The notes below the pieces were generated by a model. The model was not told the DNA's origin. It made no database searches and was given only the letters and a program-made list of their open reading frames with translations. A stretch of 64,000 nucleotides of DNA from Coenobita brevimanus (lineage: Eukaryota > Arthropoda > Malacostraca > Decapoda > Coenobitidae): the NCBI GenBank assembly GCA_032717465.1, contig CM064664.1, forward strand, positions 4,020,304 to 4,084,303, read 5' to 3'. Positions 46,114 through 56,711 of this stretch are shown here, piece after piece; position 1 is the stretch's first letter; each line of letters begins with the position of its first letter. The position numbers were made by a program, and so were the translations under genes.

Positions 46114-47180
46114 ATTCATGATGGAATCCCGTGTAGAAAAGTTAATCGACCTTGAAACTTAAATGCCTGAGGGAGTAGAGGTGAAACAGGAACCATCCGC
46201 AATTGATGAGTGTTTTGAGCGTATTAGAATGTTGGAGATGTTGGGCCCACCCCGACTCACCTTGACCAAGGTTGGAGGTCCATCACAGTATACTCCCCTT
46301 AAGTCTGGAAATCCATTTAGGCAGTCAACTCCACACTGATCAAATTTGCCTGTAGGAGATATGCAGAGCTATCAAGGAGAATCGGTAGTACTAGAGTGTA
46401 AGGATGTTGATGTTCTAAGGATGAGTGAAATGTATGGTCTACATACTAGGACCCTGGTGGATCACTTCTTGATGCAGGTGGAGTCAGTGACTGCAAAACT
46501 TGGAACAGCGGAAGGCGGTAGCACTCACATGTATGGACACAGAGTTGCATACATATGTTCTGGGAGAGTTAAGCTTATGTGAGGCAGGCGGTACTTATGG
46601 GGACATTAAGACATTCTTGCAGTGTGAGTTCAGAGGTCCCGAAGGGATCGCTGATGCATTCTGTGAGCTAGCCGAAATGGAGTATAACTTTGAGGATCCA
46701 CCTAAGAGATTTGTTAGACAGTTCAGGAGTAACTTCAGGGCAATCTGTAGAGACCATCCCCATATTAACCCTCCCAATGTGGAGCAGTTGTGGAAGAAAG
46801 CTGTGCTACGTAATGTACCACAGGAAGTTAGGGAACGATTAGAGTTGTTTAAAGATCTGGGAATGGAGGAGACCTTTATTTCAGAATTAGAGAGAAAAAG
46901 GGGTTACAGACAGTGGTATAGAGTGGCAAGAGTTGTGAATGAACAAAGGCCTGTTGATAATTATGTTCCAACCCCTACTAGAATCACACTTCCAGTTGTT
47001 AGTGACAATGCTCGTCCAGTGACTCGAATACTCGTACATAAGATATCCTTTAAACCTAGACCTATGATGTGGCCTTGTGGGTGGTGTTCAGATGGCAGTA
47101 AACATAACCGGGCGAGATGCCCAAGGAAACCAGAGCGAGGAAGTTGTTTTGATTGTTTGAAAGCTAACTCTATTACCTGT
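46114..47180 (+). pseudogene. gag of LTR element 3
   Basis: ATG near 46121; an early TAA interrupts at about 46160. The first part (46346-46582) and the second part (46500-47180) lie in different frames. The second has a gypsy-type capsid pattern with 'TYGDIKTFLQCEFRGPEG' and 'PKRFVRQFRSNFRAICRD', then a cysteine region with 'CGWCSDGSKHNRARCP' and 'GSCFDCLKANS', remains of zinc knuckles. The sequence then runs straight into integrase without protease or RT. Confidence 0.75.
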
Positions 47181-48278
47181 TCAATAGTTCATAACCCTTC
47201 ACACCTTGGAGAACGCAAAACGGTAGCTAAGGCAAGACAGTTTTTCTATTGGCCGTCTCTACTGACCGATGTGCAACATTTTGTTAAATCATGCAGGTCA
47301 TGTTAGCAGTTCAAGGGTCACGGAAAGATTGTGCACGATTTTAAGGAATTGCCACCAGTAGATGGTAATGGTCAGAGAGTTGTGATACATCTCATAGATT
47401 TCCATAACAGTAGGAGTGGTCACAGGTATTGTCTAACGGTGATAGACCATTTTTCTAGGTACCTACGTATCTACCCCCTTCATACAAAATCCACCAAAGC
47501 TGTAGCTGAAGAATTTAAGAAGGAAATCTGTAGGTATGGCAAGCCGCAGGTAGTTATCATGGACAATGGAGGAGAATTCACCAGTGCAGAGTTTAGAGAT
47601 TTTTGTAGGAGAGCCGGGATTAAGCAAGGATTCTGTCTACCCTACCATCCCCGAGGAAATTCAGTTATTGAGAGAGCACGTAGGACCTTAAAGACAGTAC
47701 TGGCAATCTTGAGCCAAGAACACCTGAATACGTGGCCCATGCACCTATGCAACACTGAGAAAGTGGTGAATGAAGCAGTGCATACGTCTCTTGGTTCATC
47801 ACCATTCTTTGCTTTTTATGGTCGTCATCCAAATCGCGAGGTAGAATTTTTGCAGTTGCCTACTGATGAAAACTGTGTAGAGAAAATAGATGTCAAACAG
47901 ATACTCAAAGTGACACATCGTCGGATGAGAGCAGGATACCTTGACAGGGCAAACGAGGCACGTAGGAATGATTTTCTACAAGCAGATGAATAGTGTCGAT
48001 CTATGTCTAAGAGTGCTAACCTGGTACGGCATCAAAGCTAAATAGAAAATGGCAGGGTCCTTACAAGATTGTCAGAGTTATCGATCAGTGTCTATGAGTT
48101 AGAAAATGTGTTTGATGGTACCATCTTGAGTAGGGCAGCTAAAAAAGTCAAAAGATATGTTGAAAGATATGCCTTATTGAGTACGGTGGATCACAAGTTT
48201 TTGACCAGTGAGGAAGAGGAAGAGATACTGCCTAGTGTAAGATCCCGGAGACCGCCTGAGAGGTTGCAGTACACGTAG
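47181..48278 (+). pseudogene. Integrase of LTR element 3
   Basis: The zinc domain 'HNPSHLGERKTVAKARQF' ... 'SCRSC' ends at a TAG near 47304. The core follows at 47331-47993: 'IDFHNSRSGHRYCLTVIDHF', 'IMDNGGEFTS' (second Asp) and 'GNSVIERARRTLK' (Glu). The first catalytic Asp region is present near 47395-47455. The C-terminal domain reads in other frames near 48050-48278 with 'YELENVFDGTILSRAAKKVK'. Several stops and shifts make it inactive. Confidence 0.8.
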
Positions 48279-49342
48279 ATGATGGGTATATGGTGTATAT
48301 ATTGTATATACTCATTTTTTTTTTCTCTGAACACGTCTTGTCCTTGCCTTAACTGGCTGGGAATATGGAGTCAAGTATGCCTTTCCAGGTTTCTCTGGAC
48401 TGTACCTGTGTATTTATCTTTTTTTACCAGTAGCTATGAGTTGTAATTTTGGGTTGATTAATAGGGTTCAGTACTTGTTTAGGGTATGTCCAGCTTTTGG
48501 AGAGATGAGGCGTGGAAGCTGCGTGTTTGTCAATTTGAGTGCACCACTGTGTATAGACCATCGTTCTTGCCTTACCTCGATTCTTTTTTTTCTTTAGGTT
48601 AGATTGATAGGCTTAGTTAGGGATAATGAGATCTCACAGTTAGGACCTTTTTTTTATTTCCTCAGAGTTAGGGAACTGTACATGTGAGGGGCAGTTCTAC
48701 CTGAAGGTCTGCACCTGGAGGTTTCCTACTTCCCTTGAGAACCTCGAGCACTGAGTGTATGTAATACCCAAACTGCAGTATAGGATTGCTCAGAGAGAGA
48801 GGGGAAGTTTCCAGTTTCTCTATAGGGCTTGGAGAAGTTGAACTATGGGGCTCTCACATGTTAGGAGAGGTAGGTAGGTTTCGCACGGTCTCTCTGGACA
48901 GAACGCAGTGGAGCAACTTGTGTTACTCTTAACTAAGCACAAAGTTTCTCCTCGTAGCAGGACATTCTCCTTGTGAGTAATATGCCTGGTGAGTGGCATA
49001 CGTCGTCAGTTGCATATAGTGAGTAGCAGGAGAAAATTAACTCATGGTAGAGGATTTTTTGTGTGTGTGGACATGATAGACACCGACTGTTCTCGAGCAT
49101 GGAGCTTATGTAATATCCTACAGTCACAGTATAGGACACGTTGGCTGGTGTTTTGGAGGCGTGTAGCCTGGTTTCCCCTCAAGAGCAAGGAGCGTGTGGA
49201 ACACCCCACAGTAGCAGTATTGAGGGAGACTGGTCAAGTAGGTGAATTAGCGTACTATGTGTGTTAAGTATGGGTACTGGGTTTTTCCGAGGAGTTCAGG
49301 TCCAGTCGCCCAAACTTTTGATCTTCCCTAACTGTGGGCAGA
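48279..49342 (+). other. 3' non-coding part of LTR element 3
   Basis: No conserved open frame. A short duplicated motif (gtagcctggtttcccctcaagagc and similar) and a purine-rich site 'tgtgggcaga' lie immediately before the right LTR, a weak polypurine tract. Confidence 0.5.
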
Positions 49343-51228
49343 TGTAGTGCCCGGAAGTGATAATGAGTTGCATCTAGTTTATTTTATATGACCAAAAGTT
49401 CGGTTTAGTGAGAGTGCGGCCGAGACATAGTTGTTACCACGCGAACGTGACCAGAACATAGATTAAGTTACCTAGTTGCTAAGTCATTTTTTTTCCTACT
49501 GTAATTTACTAGTATTAAGTATCTTTATAATATAAAATCTCGAGTGGATGAGAACATGTGCCTTTGGTCATGTAATCCAGCATAATGTACGCGTGTGCAA
49601 AGTGATGTAAACCACGATGATTTTTATTGTTTTTCGATGTAAGAGTATGAAGAGAGAGGTGTTGGTGAGTAATTATTGTAACTAGAGAATGTCATTTTTT
49701 TCGGGTAATCGATTGTAAGGGGAAAGACATCACATTGAGTCTATCACGAGTCTGTAATAATAAAAATTTTAAATAACGTAAGCCGCCATTCCCCCCTCCC
49801 CCTTTGCATCGCGCAATTTTGGCGTGTTTCACTCGCTCACCGGCCGTGATAGTTGACGGATGGCCGGTACTGTCGTCATACTCCTCCCCCCCCCCTCCAA
49901 GGAATTCTGTAAGTAATTTGATATTATGTCTGCTATGTTGAAACGTGAACGGTGATACTCCACGAGTGATAATAGTGACGAAATAAAAAAAATAGACTCG
50001 GGGTAGAATCAAGTGTTGTCGTTCCTCAGGAAGTGTGTAGCGGTGATGCCATTAGCCATTGGAAGAGCGAGTCCCGAGTTTCCTGCTCACCTCCCTTATA
50101 TTTTTTAGCTGATTAGTGTGGTATTTCCCATATATTTGTGTACTGTACTTTATATTATTATTTAGTAACTAGAATACGAAAATCCTAGCTAGTTCTGTCT
50201 GAGCCTCAGATAAGTGTGTGTTTTGTGGGCCAAATATCAGGTGCTCTGGAACTGGAAATTGTTAATATGTGTTGGGATGACTTAATAATTCAGTACTTAT
50301 TAGGGCTATGTTGTGAGTTAATGTTCACGTAGTTATTTTGTGAGGCACAATGATATTGGTGCAGTGATGATTTTCATCGTTAGAGTTAAAAGTTATTCAT
50401 GCTTACTGTATTTGTTATGGTACTTTTTCTTCTATGTTATCCCTACAATAAGTATTATTTTGAGCAGACCTATGTGTCTGGAGTGCCACGTGTTATTCTG
50501 TTATTACTTGAGATGCCGAGTGTTGTAACTCATGTTTCTTTATTATGAGACTTTCTTGATCATGTGAAGGGATTACTTGCACTGGGGAGAATAGTTATTC
50601 ATTAATCACATTAACTTCTAGCGGGTCAGAGTGTGGGGGTCGAAGTACCAGTGAATGAGTCAAAAGTCCAAGTGTGGAGGTCAAGGTCCCAGTGTGGAGG
50701 TCAAGGTCGGCAGTGGCAGAGAACTGGACCAGCGAACTATGTGCTCAGAGGGATGATTATGAAGAAACATACTGACTGGGACAGAGGAACTAAGTTTTGT
50801 GGATTTCATATTAGGAGCATGTATTTTCTTTTGAGCAACGTGCCAACTGATTCAGGTTTAATCTGTAAAACAAGCAGCTGGGGAAGATTTCTACCTTTTG
50901 GTCTTGTTAATACACATTTCCTCCCACTCGAATTTTATTGTTTGTATAACCCTTGAGAACTGGTGGTATAGAGCTTACCTAGTAGAAGCATTTTGGGAAA
51001 TTGCGAAGGTCGGGCCTAGTTGGAGGCTGGCCCCGTCATTTTGGCATGCTACCATTCTTAACTTGACCACTTGAAATATAATAAACACAACCGAAGAGGC
51101 CGCTAGTGGGAGAGAGTCTCCATCAATCTGAGTTCCCGACCGTTCCAGCACACGGTGGTCACCAATAGTGACTTGATTCCTGTCCCTTTTGACCACGTAA
51201 AAGTCTGAATCGCAGAGGTGACAGTACA
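49343..51228 (+). repeat. 3' LTR of element 3
   Basis: A 1886-bp LTR without insertions, TGTAGTGCCC...GACAGTACA. It provides the unoccupied reference for the LINE insertion in the left LTR. Confidence 0.85.
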
Positions 51229-51917
51229 GTGCTACTAATATTCCTATCTGCAAAAGTATTGATATTCTCGGTGTTTCACTTAACAATGTCCTGGACCTGT
51301 CATGTCAGATCATTTGCTAAAGCTGCCTCAGAGAAATTTGGATTCTTGTACAGTGTTCGTAGCTTCTTCACTGATGAGCAGTTGGCTGTAGTTTATAAGT
51401 TAGGTGTGCTCTCAGCTGGAATATTGCTCACCCTTGTGGAATGGAAAGGGACAGGTTGCACTAAAACAACTAGACAAAATCAGAACAAAGCTGTTAGAAT
51501 TATCAGTAACCTTGATATTACAAATAGACTTCCTATCCTACATGCAAGAAGGAGTATTGCCTACCTTCCATTATTTTACAGATACTTTTATGGCAAATGC
51601 TCAGACGAAGTTGCATCCATTGTGCCAACTCTCCATACCTTCCACTGTGCTACATGGGCATCTGGTAGCGCTCATGACTGGAATGTCACACTGCCATATT
51701 GCAGAATTTCTGCCTATCGGAAATCTTTTATTCCCAGAACTGCATCTCTTTGCAACTCGCTTCCCCAGAGTTGTTTCCCACCAAACTTCAACCTTCAGCT
51801 TTTCAAGCACAACTGTTACAGATTTTTATAAATCGAGGACACCAGTAATTTGGTGTATGGATTTATTTTAGTCATTTGTTTTTCCTTTTTCTGTTCTGTT
51901 ATTTAAAAAAAATAAAA
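51229..51917 (+). pseudogene. Jockey-like LINE RT, 3' part
   Basis: Continuation of the LINE broken at 42470. The frame at 51229-51831 has 'AKAASEKFGFLYSVRSFF', 'RRSIAYLPLFYRYFYGKCSD', 'SFIPRTASLCNSLPQSCFP' and 'NFNLQLFKHNCYRFL', typical of the C-terminal RT region of this LINE type. A poly(A)-like tail 'aaaaaaaataaaag' lies at about 51905-51918. Confidence 0.8.
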
Positions 51918-53030
51918 GTATCACTGTAAGTAAAACTAACTCACTTCATCTTCAGAGTTGCGTTGAATCCGTCCATATCATCTTCCTCGACCATCATGCT
52001 CCCAAGTTCTCTAAAGGCACTTGATTCAGAGTTTAAATAGAACTTCTTGTATGTACCATTAGAAGATCTTATTGTCACCCTGTAACATGTACAAATAGAA
52101 ACTGTTTAATTAGTATTACTACTGAGGCCCCTAGAATAACACACCAAAACTTAACTTCAAGATACATTTAGTATTTTTTTTTGGTTAACTTTAAAATTGG
52201 CCTAAAATTGCCATATTTGCATCTCGAATGCTAACTTGTGATAATTTAATTATAACTAAGATATGATGCTAGTCACGAAGAAGTCCTATGGAAAGAAAGC
52301 AAGACGTAGTATTGTCCCTTCCTGCCACTGAGTTTCGTGAAATAAGCTAAAAATTAAAAAACAAAATGGGACAAGTTAAACTGAAAAAAACTGAAAAAAA
52401 AAAAAAAAACGTGCAAGTTATATTGAAAGACCTATAGAACTATAGTGTTTTTATTTGGTCTTTGTCTCTACCGTTTATTACAGCACAATCCTTGCATTTA
52501 TCCTATTGTAGTTTAGTAATAATAATGATAAAGTTACACAGCTATCTGAATATATGATAAGCAATGAACTGAATAATTTCAAAAGTGCTACAGTATGTGC
52601 GGATCTAATCCATGTATTGAGGCAGACAGTGGAGGAAGCATAAGCAAAAGACCTTACCGTAGCGATGTCTCTGGAGAACATTGCATGCGGAAGTGAATAA
52701 GGTTACGAGAGCGGTGAGCACAAAAGTAAAGAAAACAAGAAAAAAGTAAATCCGGATGATGTATTACGTGGTACTTGAGAACTCCATTTATTGATTTTTT
52801 CAGTGTTGCCCTGCTTTTGAACAATCAGGGCTAAAAGTACCGTATCGAAGGGTTTGAATAAAACACCAGCTGCTGGGTGAAAGCTAACTCACTGTGTGAT
52901 GTGTTGTTAATGAGGGGAAAAATAGAGCTTTGATGCAGTGACAGAGCATAACCAAAGGGCCCAGCATCAACTTACGTTTCAATATCATCCAGTACCTTTG
53001 CATCCAAACGTTTGTTCTTCGATATCTCAC
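51918..53030. other. Intron sequence, no recognised gene
   Basis: AT-rich. An A-rich run lies at about 52386-52410. No supported exon or repeat. Confidence 0.5.
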
Positions 53031-53296
53031 CTGTCAACTACTTTGACAAGCTCCTCAACTGTCTCTGGTCTGGGTGGCATCCTTGGAAGGGTCAGGGAAG
53101 CAATGAGGCTGGCGCGATATGCTGTGCCCACCACCACACCGAAGAACAACCAAGTACCGACCAGGATGTGGTTGGAGTGGCTGGTTGAGAGGCGTCCGAA
53201 CAGTCCCTGGCCCAACAGGGTGCCCACAGACTCCAACACCACCGATCCAGTACTCAGCACTCCATGCCGCGTTTGCCACATTTTCCTCCTCGTAAT
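53031..53296 (-). CDS. Ionotropic receptor, pore/M3 exon
   Basis: The 266-nt exon has an acceptor ...atacag at 53297-53299 and a donor gtgaga at 53025-53030. Starting in phase 0 ('ITRRKMWQTRHG') it encodes the pore loop region ('LLGQGLFGRLSTSHSN'), then membrane segment M3 'ILVGTWLFFGVVVGTAYRAS' with the IR form of the conserved gating motif ('AYRASLIASLT', corresponding to SYTANLAAFLT of iGluRs), and the start of S2 ('RPETVEELVKVVD'). It ends after two bases of an Arg codon, completed by G of the next exon at 31306. The pore sequence lacks the Gln/Asn-site arrangement of AMPA/NMDA receptors, which is normal for IRs. Confidence 0.9.
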
Positions 53297-54714
53297 CTGT
53301 ATAACATACATATACAGTGATATACGTACATATACGATTATATGAATGTGTAGCTGTTTCTTTATTGTTTCATAGGGGCGAGCAGTGATGTTTCGGACAG
53401 TGGAATGGTTTTGATAATACGAGCCATGAAAGCAAGTGCACCTTCTCGCATCTGCTACCGTCAGGAAGACACACAGTTCTAATGAGGTCATTCGCACCAT
53501 TTTTTTTTTTTTTTTGCGAGCTGCTTGGTATGTCCAGTTTCGTAAAGTAAATTTGATCTTTTTCTGCATTTCTTAATGTAATTTTTTGGCTACATATATC
53601 ACGCTGTAAAACAGTGAAAATGTTATGGAATAGTCAGATATTGGTTATAGTGAAGGTATGATGTATTATTTATTATTTTAGAGTTTATTTGATTAGGAAT
53701 GGCTATAGTTCTTTCTTCGTCAAAAAAGCAGACCAAATTAAAACTGTATGAAAGCAAAATTAATTTACAATTCCATGTTGTGGTTTCAAGAAATCAACAA
53801 GTGTGAAGTAGCCTACCACTTACATGACAGTGGTGGCTGTAGTATAGGCTCGGGGTGGAAGTAACAATCCGAACCCATTCTTTACTCATGTGTACCATTA
53901 ATATATATTCCAGCAAAGTGTTTAAGGATATGTTGTATAAAACCAGCAATATATATTCTTTAATTTCTTAATGCATGAGTCAAACATCATTCAGGAAGAG
54001 TCTTTGTACTTATACCTGTTAAATGTAACTAATATTTTTTCATTATATTTCTTCATCGCTTACTCTGATTTTCACCTGTGAGTCTCATGTTAAACACTCA
54101 CTTGAACCTATCGTCTGGAGTTAACTGGAAAAGATAACAGAATTAACCTGACCAAGGGAGTGTTTATGGTACCAGAATAAGCAACTGTCTCCACTGACAC
54201 ATTCACCTAAATGTAAATCATATACTGTTGGGTCATGTTATGTAAAAGGGAAGAACAAGAAAACGCGACCATGAGAGGGTTAAATGCATCATTGTCCTCG
54301 GTGAGTATAAAACAATAAAGAACAATGGCAACAGACAGATATGGCAACATACTGGAATTCGCTAAAATGAAGAACTATATTGTGCTTCGTTAGAGTAAAG
54401 CACATTTGTGTAAAAATCCTGAAGGAGCTAAACAGAAGCACTGCCTTGTGAAAATACATTTACGTGTGTGACTAACACTGGAAGACGACCCCGGGCTGCT
54501 AATTGAGAATGGCCCACGTCTTATTGATGATAAACAACAACAACAACTGCAATAGCAATACTACTACTACTACTACTAGTACTACTACTACTACTACTAC
54601 TAATAATAATAATAATAATAATAAATAATAATAATAATAACATAAGGAATCGTTTTCTGCTGCCTGTTATTACTAATACTGGATGCTGCCGTGACTGACC
54701 ACTTGCATGTTTAC
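53297..54714 (-). other. IR intron (1.4 kb) with microsatellites
   Basis: Short intron between two IR exons with in-phase splice sites. It holds an (ACT)n/(TAA)n microsatellite at about 54537-54640 and a T run near 53500-53515. No gene is seen. Confidence 0.75.
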
Positions 54715-54935
54715 CTTGACAAGTGTGAAGCAGACAGTCAGCGTACAAGCCAAGACACCGATCCACACTTGGCCACTCAGTGGGTAGCAGAAGCTCAGCC
54801 AACTGGGTGTTATGACCGGAGTGGCCATGGCGAATTTACCAGCAGCTTGGTCATAGGCGAAAGTGAAATCCCATCTGGAAACATTGGTATAATTAAAGAG
54901 GCTACGTCTGTAGATGTTATAGCCATTTGTTGCAT
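54715..54935 (-). CDS. Ionotropic receptor, S1 end and M1 exon
   Basis: The 221-nt exon has an acceptor ...ggttag at 54936-54938 and a donor gtaaac just below 54715. It encodes the last part of lobe S1 ('WDFTFAYDQAAGKFAMATP', 'VITPSWLSFCYPL') and membrane segment M1 ('VWIGVLACTLTVCFTLVK'). It begins with the last two bases of a codon and ends in phase 0, matching the next exon. Upstream exons (amino-terminal part, rest of S1, start codon) were not found up to 64000; they may be beyond the window or too diverged to see. An N-glycosylation-type site NYTNVS lies before S1's end. Confidence 0.88.
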
Positions 54936-55023
54936 CTAACCATAGGAAAGAAATTGTTTCGAACAACAATAATAATAATACAGCAGTTGTAATAGTAATA
55001 GTAATAATAATAATCTCTCTATC

Positions 55024-55378
55024 TATCTATTGCCAGACGCCTCAATCCCGTTTGGGGTGGCCACAAACAAATCGCCTCCACGTTGTCCTGTCCCCCGCCA
55101 TTTCACTGCCCTGCTCCCAACTCACACACCCCTCTCTCATATACCTCTCCACCCCATCCCTCCATCTCATCCTCGGCCTCCCCCTCCCTCTTCCCCCCTC
55201 CATCTCACTCACATACACTCTCTTCGTCAGTCTTTCACCCTCCATCCTCTCCACATGGCCAAACTACCTCAGTGTGTTCCTCATAACGCTTCCTATCACA
55301 TCCACATCCACACCACAACGCTTCTTTATATCCTCATTCGTCAGCCTGTCTCCCCATGTCACTCCAGTCTCCTCTTAA

Positions 55379-55380
<2 letters not shown>
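55024..55380 (-). mobile_element. LINE 3' end fragment with TAGA tail
   Basis: The minus strand reads 'MERMEGERLTKRVYVSEMEG' to 'WRRFVCGHPKRD' and a stop, then a TAGATAGA tail into TAA repeats. It is very similar to 44100-44480; one W codon is TAG near 55257. It is flanked on both sides by (TAA)n, so it landed in a microsatellite. Confidence 0.85.
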
Positions 55381-55413
<33 letters not shown>

Positions 55414-55839
55414 TAGTTTTAACCCGCCCCGTCCCGGCCACTTTTCGACCACTGGTACCCACCAATCCCGGGCATTTTTCGACCCTTTTTTTTTTTTTGC
55501 TTAAACTTTCGCTTTTGGTCAGAAACAATGGTCAGTGGCAAAGAAAGTGGTCCCCGGGGTCCCTAATTAGCTTAACCAGGTATGCCTTGGTCCCACCTGG
55601 CCCCGTGTTCTCCCTAGGCGGTGTGAGTCTCAAACGTTTTCTATGGTATTATAAGTTTGGGAAACAATGAAAGTAAGTAGAAATGAATTTATTACAAACA
55701 TAAAAACATGTGATAAAAGAGTATATTGGATTTTATACAAAAATAGAGCAGAAATAAGCATTGTACCATCGTGTGAAACGAGCAAAATCGGCCAACTTGG
55801 TCACGATGAATCGCTAACATTCTAAAATCATGATACATA

Positions 55840-56640
55840 TAATTTTTTTTACTTACATAATACTTCTACAATAACATTATACCATTTTACATTTTATTGA
55901 ACTGTTTTTACGTATTCACAGGCCTTTTGATAACATTTAGCGTAATGTTAGCGCTTATTTACGTAGTGAGTGAACTCGCTGTGACTGTTGTTTCAACTCG
56001 TATTGTGCTTTTTCTACATACATAATACTTTTCTAATATTATTATACACTTTTCAACTTTATAGAACTGTTTTGAGATTATTTCAGGCCTTACGTAAATA
56101 TATAGCGTAATATTAGCGCATAGTAACACACACGGTGAAGTCGCTATGACAACTAATTCAACTTACAACCTATTTTTGTACTTATATAATTCTACACTAA
56201 CATTGCACATATAAACACTTGATATAATTGATATCACATCATTTCTGAACGTACGATGGAACTTAGCGTCATATTATCGCGTACTTACACAGGGAGTGTT
56301 ATCGCAATATCATTTGTTTCATCTTACACTAGTAATCAACTTATAAAATACCTTACTACTAACATTACAACATCTTCCACTGTATATAATTCCTATCACA
56401 TACTTACTGACCAGAATGTGGGTGTAATCGTGACATCAATTATGACAACTTACAGTAATGTTCAACTTATATGTTTTATTCATGCTAACATTACACCCGT
56501 TTCCACTTTATTTCCTTGCTATCACATATTTACTGACCAGATTTACACAGTGGGTGTAGTTTTGATAACAATTCTTTCCACTTACACTAATTCTCATCTT
56601 ATACATTACTTTTCTGAAAAAATAACACCCGTTTCAACTT
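55840..56640. repeat. Degenerate tandem repeat inside the piggyBac element
   Basis: About six units starting with 'acttayataatact...' at roughly 55850, 56018, 56183, 56338, 56468 and 56594. The spacing shrinks from about 168 to 126 bp. Each has an 'aacattacacc'-like and a 'gtgactgttgtttcaactt'-like part. A 132-codon plus-strand frame here is a by-product of the repeat. Confidence 0.65.
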
Positions 56641-56711
56641 TATATTTGACTTAGCACCTACTGACTGGCCTTACCATTATCATGAGCGTCATTTCGCCTT
56701 CCCACACAGTT

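Larger units (their letters stand above)
42471..51228 (+). mobile_element. LTR retrotransposon 3 (gypsy-type), RT-less, inserted in LINE
   Basis: Two LTRs of about 1.88 kb (42471-45111 including a 0.77-kb insertion, and 49343-51228) flank a short internal region. TSD GTGC at 42467-42470 and 51229-51232. The right outer end is TACA and the right LTR begins TGTAGTG; the left LTR start has drifted to TGAAATG. Gag and integrase are present but protease, RT and RNase H are absent, so the element is a deletion derivative. Divergence between LTRs, stops and nested insertions show that it is old. Confidence 0.85.

Noticed and set aside
56256..56654. 132-codon plus-strand frame
   Set aside because: Product of the degenerate tandem repeat inside the piggyBac element.
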